A stretch of DNA of 64,000 nt from Vanilla planifolia (taxonomy: Eukaryota > Streptophyta > Magnoliopsida > Asparagales > Orchidaceae). The notes under the pieces are model-generated. The model saw only the letters and a list, made by a program, of their open reading frames with translations. It did not search any database and was not told the origin of the DNA. Every line of letters starts with the position of its first letter. The first letter of the stretch is position 1. The DNA lies in contig CM043870.1 of the NCBI GenBank assembly GCA_023846275.1, positions 17,158,385-17,222,384 of the forward strand, read 5' to 3'. This document shows positions 10,977 through 24,403 of the stretch, piece after piece. Both the position numbers and the translations under genes were made by a program.

Positions 10977-11095
10977 ATGTGCGACCATACCAGCATTATG
11001 GCACTGGATCTCATTAGAACTCCAAAGTTAAGCATGCTTGGGCGAGAGTAGTATTGGGATGGGTGACCTCTTGAGAAGTCCTCGTGTTGCACATG
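10977..11095 (+). rRNA. 5S rRNA, unit 5
   Basis: Identical by eye to the reference copy. Start-to-start distance is 2,215 bp. Confidence 0.93.
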
Positions 11096-13193
11096 TTTTT
11101 TCATAGAATTCTATTTTCTAATGAATGATAATTTATTTTCACATACTAATGTTAAAAAAGGTAAATTCTTATAAATGATATTTTATAATTATCATATTTT
11201 TAATCAAGTTTTAATAATAACTTTACGACATTATTGTTAACTTCATAAAATAAAAAATATGGCACATAATATGATGTAGTAAAATAATAACCTTAATTTA
11301 GTTCAATATTGAGCAAAATGGGTTATATGAATTAAAATAAATTAAGGTTAATTTATGTTTATAATGGTATATATATGATATGCATAGAATTTTCTCAACA
11401 TAAAAATATTATATTATAAAATATCAAAAGTATAAAATTATATTATTAATGTTAAATATTATTTATATTTATATATAACATATATATCACATCACATAAA
11501 TATAAAATATTATAATAAAATTATATAGATTATTTATTTATTTTTTTAAGTTTAGGCATAAAAAAGATAATATTAAATTAATAGTCATAATATTCTCTAA
11601 GTATTTTTAATATTCTAAAATAATAATAATCCTCAAAAAATTTTTATCTTTTATTATTAAAAAATATTATATTTCATTTACTTTTTATACTTATTAAATT
11701 ATAAGTTTAATTTTGAAAGTGTAATTCTTATTAAATTATTTTTCTATCTTTTTTCTTTTTATCATGATCGCTCACATATTCTCTTTCCTCTCGATCCTAT
11801 TATCATCTTATTCTTTCTTTACTTTTTATCTTATTATATTATACTTGGCCTCTCTCTCTTCTGCCATTCTCTACTCTGTCATCTCTCTCTCTCTCTCTCT
11901 CTCTCTATTTTGTTAATTCTTTCGATCGCTTCTATGTTCTCTCTTTTCATTTTCTTTTCATAATTAGTTTTTAATAATTAGTTTATGATGTTTTTATTAG
12001 TTTGATATAATAATAAACATGGTAAATCATATTGATAAAATAAAATAATGACATTGTTTTTGTTTAATATTAAGTAAAATAACCTATAATAATCTCTAAT
12101 TAATTTATTCTTATAATAATATGTATTTTATATTTATAGAATTTTCTAAATATAAAATGTTATTTTACTAAAAATTACTAATCTAAAATTATATCCTTAA
12201 TACGAAATATTATTTATATTTATTATCAAAGTTAAATCATACAAAGAAAATATATTAGGATAATCATTAAATTTATTGTTTAAATAACTTTTTTAATTTT
12301 AAGTATGAATAAAATGATATTAAATTTATATTTAAAATATTCTCTATCTATTTTTAATATTCTAAAATAATAATGAATCTCGAATATTTTTTATGTCTTA
12401 TTATTATTAAAAGTTATACATTTTTAATTTTTATATTTAATAAATATTATAAGGTTAAATAATAAGAATTTAATTTTTATTAAATAAATTTTCTTATTTT
12501 TTCCTCTTTATCATAATGTCTCAGATATTGTCTCTTTTCTCTCTCTCCTATTGTCATTCTTTTATCTCTCTCTTCATTCTTTATCACATTATATTCTTTT
12601 TGGCTTCTCTCTCTCCTTTATTTTTCACTATTTTCTCATTTTCTTTCTCTCTCTCTCTCTCTCTGTTTACTTATTTATTTATTCGCTGTATCTCATCTAT
12701 GTTCTCTCTTTTCTTTTTCTTTTTGTTAAATCCTCTCTCATCTCTCTCTATTATTATTTTTCTCTTTATTTTGCTATTATTAATTTGTGAATTTCTCCCT
12801 CTCAGAGAAAAGTTACCTACATCTCCATCATCTCTTTTTCAACACAAGAACTAACAAATCTCTCATATTACATAGCTTAATATATAATATGTTTTATAAA
12901 TATATATCTTTAGTAATATTGATTGAGTAATTAAATTTTATATTTATAAGAAAATTAATATAATGAAATAAAGTCTTATATGTTAATATCTAGAATATGA
13001 ACAGTAGCATTATGTATAGTTTTTTTTATTAATTATATATAAAAAATATTAATACTATAAACTATTATGACGCATAAAATAATCATAAATATTTTTTTCA
13101 AAGTGCATATATTAGATAATTTAGAAAAGTTTAGATGTTGTTCGTAATCTTAACGGGTAACAACACAAATATGTTTTTTTGTCTTATGCATGC
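11096..13193 (+). repeat. Spacer 6 (class I), 2,098 bp
   Basis: Barcode: 233 G, 587 A, CT-A 12, 1193 G, 1538 T, CT-B 9, 1920 T. Same barcode as units 3 and 20. Left end of duplicated block 1. No gene seen. Confidence 0.9.
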
Positions 13194-13312
13194 ATGTGCG
13201 ACCATACCAGCATTATGGCACTGGATCTCATTAGAACTCCAAAGTTAAGCATGCTTGGGCGAGAGTAGTATTGGGATGGGTGACCTCTTGAGAAGTCCTC
13301 GTGTTGCACATG
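13194..13312 (+). rRNA. 5S rRNA, unit 6
   Basis: Identical by eye to the reference copy. Start-to-start distance is 2,217 bp. Confidence 0.93.
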
Positions 13313-14094
13313 TTTTTTCATAGAATTCTATTTTCTAATGAATGATAATTTATTTTCACATACTAATGTTAAAAAAGGTAAATTCTTATAAATGATATTT
13401 TATAATTATCATATTTTTAATCAAGTTTTAATAATAACTTTACGACATTATTGTTAACTTCATAAAATAAAAAATATGGCACATAATATGATGTAGTAAA
13501 ATAATAACCTTAATTTAGTTCAATATTGAGCAAAATGGCTTATATGAATTAAAATAAATTAAGGTTAATTTATGTTTATAATGGTATATATATGATATGC
13601 ATAGAATTTTCTCAACATAAAAATATTATATTATAAAATATCAAAAGTATAAAATTATATTATTAATGTTAAATATTATTTATATTTATATATAACATAT
13701 ATATCACATCACATAAATATAAAATATTATAATAAAATTATATAGATTATTTATTTATTTTTTTAAGTTTAGGCATAAAAAAGATAATATTAAATTAATA
13801 GTCATAATATTCTCTAAGTATTTTTAATATTCTAAAATAATAATAATCCTCAAAAAATTTTTATCTTTTATTATTAAAAAATATTATATTTCATTTACTT
13901 TTTATACTTATTAAATTATAAGTTTAATTTTGAAAGTGTAATTCTTATTAAATTATTTTTCTATCTTTTTTCTTTTTATCATGATCGCTCACATATTCTC
14001 TTTCCTCTCGATCCTATTATCATCTTATTCTTTCTTTACTTTTTATCTTATTATATTATACTTGGCCTCTCTCTCTTCTGCCATTCTCTACTCT

Positions 14095-14135
<41 letters not shown>

Positions 14136-15420
14136 TTTGTTAATTCTTTCGATCGCTTCTATGTTCTCTCTTTTCATTTTCTTTTCATAATTAGTTTTTA
14201 ATAATTAGTTTATGATGTTTTTATTAGTTTGATATAATAATAAACATGGTAAATCATATTGATAAAATAAAATAATGACATTGTTTTTGTTTAATATTAA
14301 GTAAAATAACCTATAATAATCTCTAATTAATTTATTCTTATAATAATATGTATTTTATATTTATAGAATTTTCTAAATATAAAATGTTATTTTACTAAAA
14401 ATTACTAATCTAAAATTATATCCTTAATACGAAATATTATTTATATTTATTATCAAAGTTAAATCATACAAAGAAAATATATTAGGATAATCATTAAATT
14501 TATTATTTAAATAACTTTTTTAATTTTAAGTATGAATAAAATGATATTAAATTTATATTTAAAATATTCTCTATCTATTTTTAATATTCTAAAATAATAA
14601 TGAATCTCGAATATTTTTTATGTCTTATTATTATTAAAAGTTATACATTTTTAATTTTTATATTTAATAAATATTATAAGGTTAAATAATAAGAATTTAA
14701 TTTTTATTAAATAAATTTTCTTATTTTTTCCTCTTTATCATAATGTCTCAGATATTGTCTCTTTTCTCTCTCTCCTATTGTCATTCTTTTATCTCTCTCT
14801 TCATTCTTTATCACATTATATTCTTTTTGGCTTCTCTCTCTCCTTTATTCTTCACTATTTTCTCATTTTCTTTCTCTCTCTCTCTCTCTCTGTTTACTTA
14901 TTTATTTATTCGCTGTATCTCATCTATGTTCTCTCTTTTCTTTTTCTTTTTGTTAAATCCTCTCTCATCTCTCTCTATTATTATTTTTCTCTTTATTTTG
15001 CTATTATTAATTTGTGAATTTCTCCCTCTCAGAGAAAAGTTACCTACATCTCCATCATCTCTTTTTCAACACAAGAACTAACAAATCTCTCATATTACAT
15101 AGCTTAATATATAATATGTTTTATAAATATATATCTTTAGTAATATTGATTGAGTAATTAAATTTTATATTTATAAGAAAATTAATATAATGAAATAAAG
15201 TCTTATATGTTAATATCTAGAATATGAACAGTAGCATTATGTATAGTTTTTTTTATTAATTATATATAAAAAATATTAATACTATAAACTATTATGACGC
15301 ATAAAATAATCATAAATATTTTTTTCAAAGTGCATATATTAGATAATTTAGAAAAGTTTAGATGTTGTTCGTAATCTTAACGGGTAACAACACAAATATG
15401 TTTTTTTGTCTTATGCATGC
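13313..15420 (+). repeat. Spacer 7 (class I), 2,108 bp, expanded CT-A
   Basis: Barcode: 233 C, 587 A, CT-A 17, CT-B 9, 1920 T. It is the longest spacer, together with that of unit 21, with which it shares the 233 C and the long CT tract. No gene seen. Confidence 0.9.
14100..14133 (+). repeat. CT-A microsatellite, (CT)17 in unit 7
   Basis: Perfect 34-nt CT run, the longest uninterrupted one in the window. The unit 21 counterpart has the same total length but one C to T near its 3' end. Confidence 0.95.
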
Positions 15421-15539
15421 ATGTGCGACCATACCAGCATTATGGCACTGGATCTCATTAGAACTCCAAAGTTAAGCATGCTTGGGCGAGAGTAGTATTG
15501 GGATGGGTGACCTCTTGAGAAGTCCTCGTGTTGCACATG
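15421..15539 (+). rRNA. 5S rRNA, unit 7
   Basis: Identical by eye to the reference copy. Start-to-start distance is 2,227 bp. Confidence 0.93.
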
Positions 15540-17635
15540 TTTTTTCATAGAATTCTATTTTCTAATGAATGATAATTTATTTTCACATACTAATGTTAAA
15601 AAAGGTAAATTCTTATAAATGATATTTTATAATTATCATATTTTTAATCAAGTTTTAATAATAACTTTACGACATTATTGTTAACTTCATAAAATAAAAA
15701 ATATGGCACATAATATGATGTAGTAAAATAATAACCTTAATTTAGTTCAATATTGAGCAAAATGGCTTATATGAATTAAAATAAATTAAGGTTAATTTAT
15801 GTTTATAATGGTATATATATGATATGCATAGAATTTTCTCAACATAAAAATATTATATTATAAAATATCAAAAGTATAAAATTATATTATTAATGTTAAA
15901 TATTATTTATATTTATATATAACATATATATCACATCACATAAATATAAAATATTATAATAAAATTATATAGATTATTTATTTATTTTTTTAAGTTTAGG
16001 CATAAAAAAGATAATATTAAATTAATAGTCATAATATTCTCTAAGTATTTTTAATATTCTAAAATAATAATAATCCTCAAAAAATTTTTATCTTTTATTA
16101 TTAAAAAATATTATATTTCATTTACTTTTTATACTTATTAAATTATAAGTTTAATTTTGAAAGTGTAATTCTTATTAAATTATTTTTCTATCTTTTTTCT
16201 TTTTATCATGATCGCTCACATATTCTCTTTCCTCTCGATCCTATTATCATCTTATTCTTTCTTTACTTTTTATCTTATTATATTATACTTGGCCTCTCTC
16301 TCTTCTGCCATTCTCTACTCTGTCATCTCTCTCTCTCTCTCTCTCTCTATTTTGTTAATTCTTTCGATCGCTTCTATGTTCTCTCTTTTCATTTTCTTTT
16401 CATAATTAGTTTTTAATAATTAGTTTATGATGTTTTTATTAGTTTGATATAATAATAAACATGGTAAATCATATTGATAAAATAAAATAATGACATTGTT
16501 TTTGTTTAATATTAAGTAAAATAACCTATAATAATCTCTAATTAATTTATTCTTATAATAATATGTATTTTATATTTATAGAATTTTCTAAATATAAAAT
16601 GTTATTTTACTAAAAATTACTAATCTAAAATTATATCCTTAATACGAAATATTATTTATATTTATTATCAAAGTTAAATCATACAAAGAAAATATATTAG
16701 GATAATCATTAAATTTATTATTTAAATAACTTTTTTAATTTTAAGTATGAATAAAATGATATTAAATTTATATTTAAAATATTCTCTATCTATTTTTAAT
16801 ATTCTAAAATAATAATGAATCTCGAATATTTTTTATGTCTTATTATTATTAAAAGTTATACATTTTTAATTTTTATATTTAATAAATATTATAAGGTTAA
16901 ATAATAAGAATTTAATTTTTATTAAATAAATTTTCTTATTTTTTCCTCTTTATCATAATGTCTCAGATATTGTCTCTTTTCTCTCTCTCCTATTGTCATT
17001 CTTTTATCTCTCTCTTCATTCTTTATCACATTATATTCTTTTTGGCTTCTCTCTCTCCTTTATTCTTCACTATTTTCTCATTTTCTTTCTCTCTCTCTCT
17101 CTCTCTGTTTACTTATTTATTTATTCGCTGTATCTCATCTATGTTCTCTCTTTTCTTTTTCTTTTTGTTAAATCCTCTCTCATCTCTCTCTATTATTATT
17201 TTTCTCTTTATTTTGCTATTATTAATTTGTGAATTTCTCCCTCTCAGAGAAAAGTTACCTACATCTCCATCATCTCTTTTTCAACACAAGAACTAACAAA
17301 TCTCTCATATTACATAGCTTAATATATAATATGTTTTATAAATATATATCTTTAGTAATATTGATTGAGTAATTAAATTTTATATTTATAAGAAAATTAA
17401 TATAATGAAATAAAGTCTTATATGTTAATATCTAGAATATGAACAGTAGCATTATGTATAGTTTTTTTTATTAATTATATATAAAAAATATTAATACTAT
17501 AAACTATTATGACGCATAAAATAATCATAAATATTTTTTTCAAAGTGCATATATTAGATAATTTAGAAAAGTTTAGATGTTGTTCGTAATCTTAACGGGT
17601 AACAACACAAATATGTTTTTTTGTCTTATGCATGC
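15540..17635 (+). repeat. Spacer 8 (class I), 2,096 bp
   Basis: Barcode: 233 C, 587 A, CT-A 11, CT-B 9, 1920 T. Matches unit 22. No gene seen. Confidence 0.9.
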
Positions 17636-17754
17636 ATGTGCGACCATACCAGCATTATGGCACTGGATCTCATTAGAACTCCAAAGTTAAGCATGCTTGG
17701 GCGAGAGTAGTATTGGGATGGGTGACCTCTTGAGAAGTCCTCGTGTTGCACATG
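17636..17754 (+). rRNA. 5S rRNA, unit 8
   Basis: Identical by eye to the reference copy. Start-to-start distance is 2,215 bp. Confidence 0.93.
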
Positions 17755-19850
17755 TTTTTTCATAGAATTCTATTTTCTAATGAATGATAATTTATTTTCA
17801 CATACTAATGTTAAAAAAGGTAAATTCTTATAAATGATATTTTATAATTATCATATTTTTAATCAAGTTTTAATAATAACTTTACGACATTATTGTTAAC
17901 TTCATAAAATAAAAAATATGGCACATAATATGATGTAGTAAAATAATAACCTTAATTTAGTTCAATATTGAGCAAAATGGGTTATATGAATTAAAATAAA
18001 TTAAGGTTAATTTATGTTTATAATGGTATATATATGATATGCATAGAATTTTCTCAACATAAAAATATTATATTATAAAATATCAAAAGTATAAAATTAT
18101 ATTATTAATGTTAAATATTATTTATATTTATATATAACATATATATCACATCACATAAATATAAAATATTATAATAAAATTATATAGATTATTTATTTAT
18201 TTTTTTAAGTTTAGGCATAAAAAAGATAATATTAAATTAATAGTCATAATATTCTCTAAGTATTTTTAATATTCTAAAATAATAATAATCCTCAAAAAAT
18301 TTTTATCTTTTATTATTAAAAAATATTATATTTCATTTACTTTTTATACTTATTAAATTATAAGTTTAATTTTGAAAGTGTAATTCTTATTAAATTATTT
18401 TTCTATCTTTTTTCTTTTTATCATGATCGCTCACATATTCTCTTTCCTCTCGATCCTATTATCATCTTATTCTTTCTTTACTTTTTATCTTATTATATTA
18501 TACTTGGCCTCTCTCTCTTCTGCCATTCTCTACTCTGTCATCTCTCTCTCTCTCTCTCTCTCTATTTTGTTAATTCTTTCGATCGCTTCTATGTTCTCTC
18601 TTTTCATTTTCTTTTCATAATTAGTTTTTAATAATTAGTTTATGATGTTTTTATTAGTTTGATATAATAATAAACATGGTAAATCATATTGATAAAATAA
18701 AATAATGACATTGTTTTTGTTTAATATTAAGTAAAATAACCTATAATAATCTCTAATTAATTTATTCTTATAATAATATGTATTTTATATTTATAGAATT
18801 TTCTAAATATAAAATGTTATTTTACTAAAAATTACTAATCTAAAATTATATCCTTAATACGAAATATTATTTATATTTATTATCAAAGTTAAATCATACA
18901 AAGAAAATATATTAGGATAATCATTAAATTTATTATTTAAATAACTTTTTTAATTTTAAGTATGAATAAAATGATATTAAATTTATATTTAAAATATTCT
19001 CTATCTATTTTTAATATTCTAAAATAATAATGAATCTCGAATATTTTTTATGTCTTATTATTATTAAAAGTTATACATTTTTAATTTTTATATTTAATAA
19101 ATATTATAAGGTTAAATAATAAGAATTTAATTTTTATTAAATAAATTTTCTTATTTTTTCCTCTTTATCATAATGTCTCAGATATTGTCTCTTTTCTCTC
19201 TCTCCTATTGTCATTCTTTTATCTCTCTCTTCATTCTTTATCACATTATATTCTTTTTGGCTTCTCTCTCTCCTTTATTCTTCACTATTTTCTCATTTTC
19301 TTTCTCTCTCTCTCTCTCTCTGTTTACTTATTTATTTATTCGCTGTATCTCATCTATGTTCTCTCTTTTCTTTTTCTTTTTGTTAAATCCTCTCTCATCT
19401 CTCTCTATTATTATTTTTCTCTTTATTTTGCTATTATTAATTTGTGAATTTCTCCCTCTCAGAGAAAAGTTACCTACATCTCCATCATCTCTTTTTCAAC
19501 ACAAGAACTAACAAATCTCTCATATTACATAGCTTAATATATAATATGTTTTATAAATATATATCTTTAGTAATATTGATTGAGTAATTAAATTTTATAT
19601 TTATAAGAAAATTAATATAATGAAATAAAGTCTTATATGTTAATATCTAGAATATGAACAGCAGCATTATGTATAGTTTTTTTTATTAATTATATATAAA
19701 AAATATTAATACTATAAACTATTATGACGCATAAAATAATCATAAATATTTTTTTCAAAGTGCATATATTAGATAATTTAGAAAAGTTTAGATGTTGTTC
19801 GTAATCTTAACGGGTAACAACACAAATATGTTTTTTTGTCTTATGCATGC
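17755..19850 (+). repeat. Spacer 9 (class I/II mixed), 2,096 bp
   Basis: Barcode: 233 G, 587 A, CT-A 11, CT-B 9, 1920 C. First unit with the class II base at 1920 while still class I at 587. Its counterpart, unit 23, has G at 587. No gene seen. Confidence 0.9.
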
Positions 19851-19969
19851 ATGTGCGACCATACCAGCATTATGGCACTGGATCTCATTAGAACTCCAAA
19901 GTTAAGCATGCTTGGGCGAGAGTAGTATTGGGATGGGTGACCTCTTGAGAAGTCCTCGTGTTGCACATG
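19851..19969 (+). rRNA. 5S rRNA, unit 9
   Basis: Identical by eye to the reference copy. Start-to-start distance is 2,215 bp. Confidence 0.93.
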
Positions 19970-22065
19970 TTTTTTCATAGAATTCTATTTTCTAATGAAT
20001 GATAATTTATTTTCACATACTAATGTTAAAAAAGGTAAATTCTTATAAATGATATTTTATAATTATCATATTTTTAATCAAGTTTTAATAATAACTTTAC
20101 GACATTATTGTTAACTTCATAAAATAAAAAATATGGCACATAATATGATGTAGTAAAATAATAACCTTAATTTAGTTCAATATTGAGCAAAATGGGTTAT
20201 ATGAATTAAAATAAATTAAGGTTAATTTATGTTTATAATGGTATATATATGATATGCATAGAATTTTCTCAACATAAAAATATTATATTATAAAATATCA
20301 AAAGTATAAAATTATATTATTAATGTTAAATATTATTTATATTTATATATAACATATATATCACATCACATAAATATAAAATATTATAATAAAATTATAT
20401 AGATTATTTATTTATTTTTTTAAGTTTAGGCATAAAAAAGATAATATTAAATTAATAGTCATAATATTCTCTAAGTATTTTTAATATTCTAAAATAATAA
20501 TAATCCTCAAAAAATTTTTATCTTTTATTATTAAAAAATATTATATTTCGTTTACTTTTTATACTTATTAAATTATAAGTTTAATTTTGAAAGTGTAATT
20601 CTTATTAAATTATTTTTCTATCTTTTTTCTTTTTATCATGATCGCTCACATATTCTCTTTCCTCTCGATCCTATTATCATCTTATTCTTTCTTTACTTTT
20701 TATCTTATTATATTATACTTGGCCTCTCTCTCTTCTGCCATTCTCTACTCTGTCATCTCTCTCTCTCTCTCTCTCTCTATTTTGTTAATTCTTTCGATCG
20801 CTTCTATGTTCTCTCTTTTCATTTTCTTTTCATAATTAGTTTTTAATAATTAGTTTATGATGTTTTTATTAGTTTGATATAATAATAAACATGGTAAATC
20901 ATATTGATAAAATAAAATAATGACATTGTTTTTGTTTAATATTAAGTAAAATAACCTATAATAATCTCTAATTAATTTATTCTTATAATAATATGTATTT
21001 TATATTTATAGAATTTTCTAAATATAAAATGTTATTTTACTAAAAATTACTAATCTAAAATTATATCCTTAATACGAAATATTATTTATATTTATTATCA
21101 AAGTTAAATCATACAAAGAAAATATATTAGGATAATCATTAAATTTATTATTTAAATAACTTTTTTAATTTTAAGTATGAATAAAATGATATTAAATTTA
21201 TATTTAAAATATTCTCTATCTATTTTTAATATTCTAAAATAATAATGAATCTCGAATATTTTTTATGTCTTATTATTATTAAAAGTTATACATTTTTAAT
21301 TTTTATATTTAATAAATATTATAAGGTTAAATAATAAGAATTTAATTTTTATTAAATAAATTTTCTTATTTTTTCCTCTTTATCATAATGTCTCAGATAT
21401 TGTCTCTTTTCTCTCTCTCCTATTGTCATTCTTTTATCTCTCTCTTCATTCTTTATCACATTATATTCTTTTTGGCTTCTCTCTCTCCTTTATTCTTCAC
21501 TATTTTCTCATTTTCTTTCTCTCTCTCTCTCTCTCTGTTTACTTATTTATTTATTCGCTGTATCTCATCTATGTTCTCTCTTTTCTTTTTCTTTTTGTTA
21601 AATCCTCTCTCATCTCTCTCTATTATTATTTTTCTCTTTATTTTGCTATTATTAATTTGTGAATTTCTCCCTCTCAGAGAAAAGTTACCTACATCTCCAT
21701 CATCTCTTTTTCAACACAAGAACTAACAAATCTCTCATATTACATAGCTTAATATATAATATGTTTTATAAATATATATCTTTAGTAATATTGATTGAGT
21801 AATTAAATTTTATATTTATAAGAAAATTAATATAATGAAATAAAGTCTTATATGTTAATATCTAGAATATGAACAGTAGCATTATGTATAGTTTTTTTTA
21901 TTAATTATATATAAAAAATATTAATACTATAAACTATTATGACGCATAAAATAATCATAAATATTTTTTTCAAAGTGCATATATTAGATAATTTAGAAAA
22001 GTTTAGATGTTGTTCGTAATCTTAACGGGTAACAACACAAATATGTTTTTTTGTCTTATGCATGC
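19970..22065 (+). repeat. Spacer 10 (class II), 2,096 bp
   Basis: Barcode: 233 G, 587 G, CT-A 11, CT-B 9, 1920 T. Matches unit 24 in its return to T at 1920. No gene seen. Confidence 0.9.
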
Positions 22066-22184
22066 ATGTGCGACCATACCAGCATTATGGCACTGGATCT
22101 CATTAGAACTCCAAAGTTAAGCATGCTTGGGCGAGAGTAGTATTGGGATGGGTGACCTCTTGAGAAGTCCTCGTGTTGCACATG
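22066..22184 (+). rRNA. 5S rRNA, unit 10
   Basis: Identical by eye to the reference copy. Start-to-start distance is 2,215 bp. Confidence 0.93.
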
Positions 22185-22966
22185 TTTTTTCATAGAATTC
22201 TATTTTCTAATGAATGATAATTTATTTTCACATACTAATGTTAAAAAAGGTAAATTCTTATAAATGATATTTTATAATTATCATATTTTTAATCAAGTTT
22301 TAATAATAACTTTACGACATTATTGTTAACTTCATAAAATAAAAAATATGGCACATAATATGATGTAGTAAAATAATAACCTTAATTTAGTTCAATATTG
22401 AGCAAAATGGGTTATATGAATTAAAATAAATTAAGGTTAATTTATGTTTATAATGGTATATATATGATATGCATAGAATTTTCTCAACATAAAAATATTA
22501 TATTATAAAATATCAAAAGTATAAAATTATATTATTAATGTTAAATATTATTTATATTTATATATAACATATATATCACATCACATAAATATAAAATATT
22601 ATAATAAAATTATATAGATTATTTATTTATTTTTTTAAGTTTAGGCATAAAAAAGATAATATTAAATTAATAGTCATAATATTCTCTAAGTATTTTTAAT
22701 ATTCTAAAATAATAATAATCCTCAAAAAAATTTTATCTTTTATTATTAAAAAATATTATATTTCGTTTACTTTTTATACTTATTAAATTATAAGTTTAAT
22801 TTTGAAAGTGTAATTCTTATTAAATTATTTTTCTATCTTTTTTCTTTTTATCATGATCGCTCACATATTCTCTTTCCTCTCGATCCTATTATCATCTTAT
22901 TCTTTCTTTACTTTTTATCTTATTATATTATACTTGGCCTCTCTCTCTTCTGCCATTCTCTACTCT

Positions 22967-22997
<31 letters not shown>

Positions 22998-24284
22998 ATT
23001 TTGTTAATTCTTTCGATCGCTTCTATGTTCTCTCTTTTCATTTTCTTTTCATAATTAGTTTTTAATAATTAGTTTATGATGTTTTTATTAGTTTGATATA
23101 ATAATAAACATGGTAAATCATATTGATAAAATAAAATAATGACATTGTTTTTGTTTAATATTAAGTAAAATAACCTATAATAATCTCTAATTAATTTATT
23201 CTTATAATAATATGTATTTTATATTTATAGAATTTTCTAAATATAAAATGTTATTTTACTAAAAATTACTAATCTAAAATTATATCCTTAATACGAAATA
23301 TTATTTATATTTATTATCAAAGTTAAATCATACAAAGAAAATATATTAGGATAATCATTAAATTTATTATTTAAATAACTTTTTTAATTTTAAGTATGAA
23401 TAAAATGATATTAAATTTATATTTAAAATATTCTCTATCTATTTTTAATATTCTAAAATAATAATGAATCTCGAATATTTTTTATGTCTTATTATTATTA
23501 AAAGTTATACATTTTTAATTTTTATATTTAATAAATATTATAAGGTTAAATAATAAGAATTTAATTTTTATTAAATAAATTTTCTTATTTTTTCCTCTTT
23601 ATCATAATGTCTCAGATATTGTCTCTTTTCTCTCTCTCCTATTGTCATTCTTTTATCTCTCTCTTCATTCTTTATCACATTATATTCTTTTTGGCTTCTC
23701 TCTCTCCTTTATTCTTCACTATTTTCTCATTTTCTTTCTCTCTCTCTCTCTCTCTGTTTACTTATTTATTTATTCGCTGTATCTCATCTATGTTCTCTCT
23801 TTTCTTTTTCTTTTTGTTAAATCCTCTCTCATCTCTCTCTATTATTATTTTTCTCTTTATTTTGCTATTATTAATTTGTGAATTTCTCCCTCTCAGAGAA
23901 AAGTTACCTACATCTCCATCATCTCTTTTTCAACACAAGAACTAACAAATCTCTCATATTACATAGCTTAATATATAATATGTTTTATAAATATATATCT
24001 TTAGTAATATTGATTGAGTAATTAAATTTTATATTTATAAGAAAATTAATATAATGAAATAAAGTCTTATATGTTAATATCTAGAATATGAACAGCAGCA
24101 TTATGTATAGTTTTTTTTATTAATTATATATAAAAAATATTAATACTATAAACTATTATGACGCATAAAATAATCATAAATATTTTTTTCAAAGTGCATA
24201 TATTAGATTATTTAGAAAAGTTTAGATGTTGTTCGTAATCTTAACGGGTAACAACACAAATATGTTTTTTTGTCTTATGCATGC
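22185..24284 (+). repeat. Spacer 11 (class II), 2,100 bp
   Basis: Barcode: 233 G, A7T4 run, 587 G, CT-A 13, CT-B 9, 1920 C, 2033 T. The T at 2033 is shared only with unit 25, which makes it the clearest link between the two blocks. No gene seen. Confidence 0.9.
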
Positions 24285-24403
24285 ATGTGCGACCATACCA
24301 GCATTATGGCACTGGATCTCATTAGAACTCCAAAGTTAAGCATGCTTGGGCGAGAGTAGTATTGGGATGGGTGACCTCTTGAGAAGTCCTCGTGTTGCAC
24401 ATG
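24285..24403 (+). rRNA. 5S rRNA, unit 11
   Basis: Identical by eye to the reference copy. Start-to-start distance is 2,219 bp. Confidence 0.93.
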
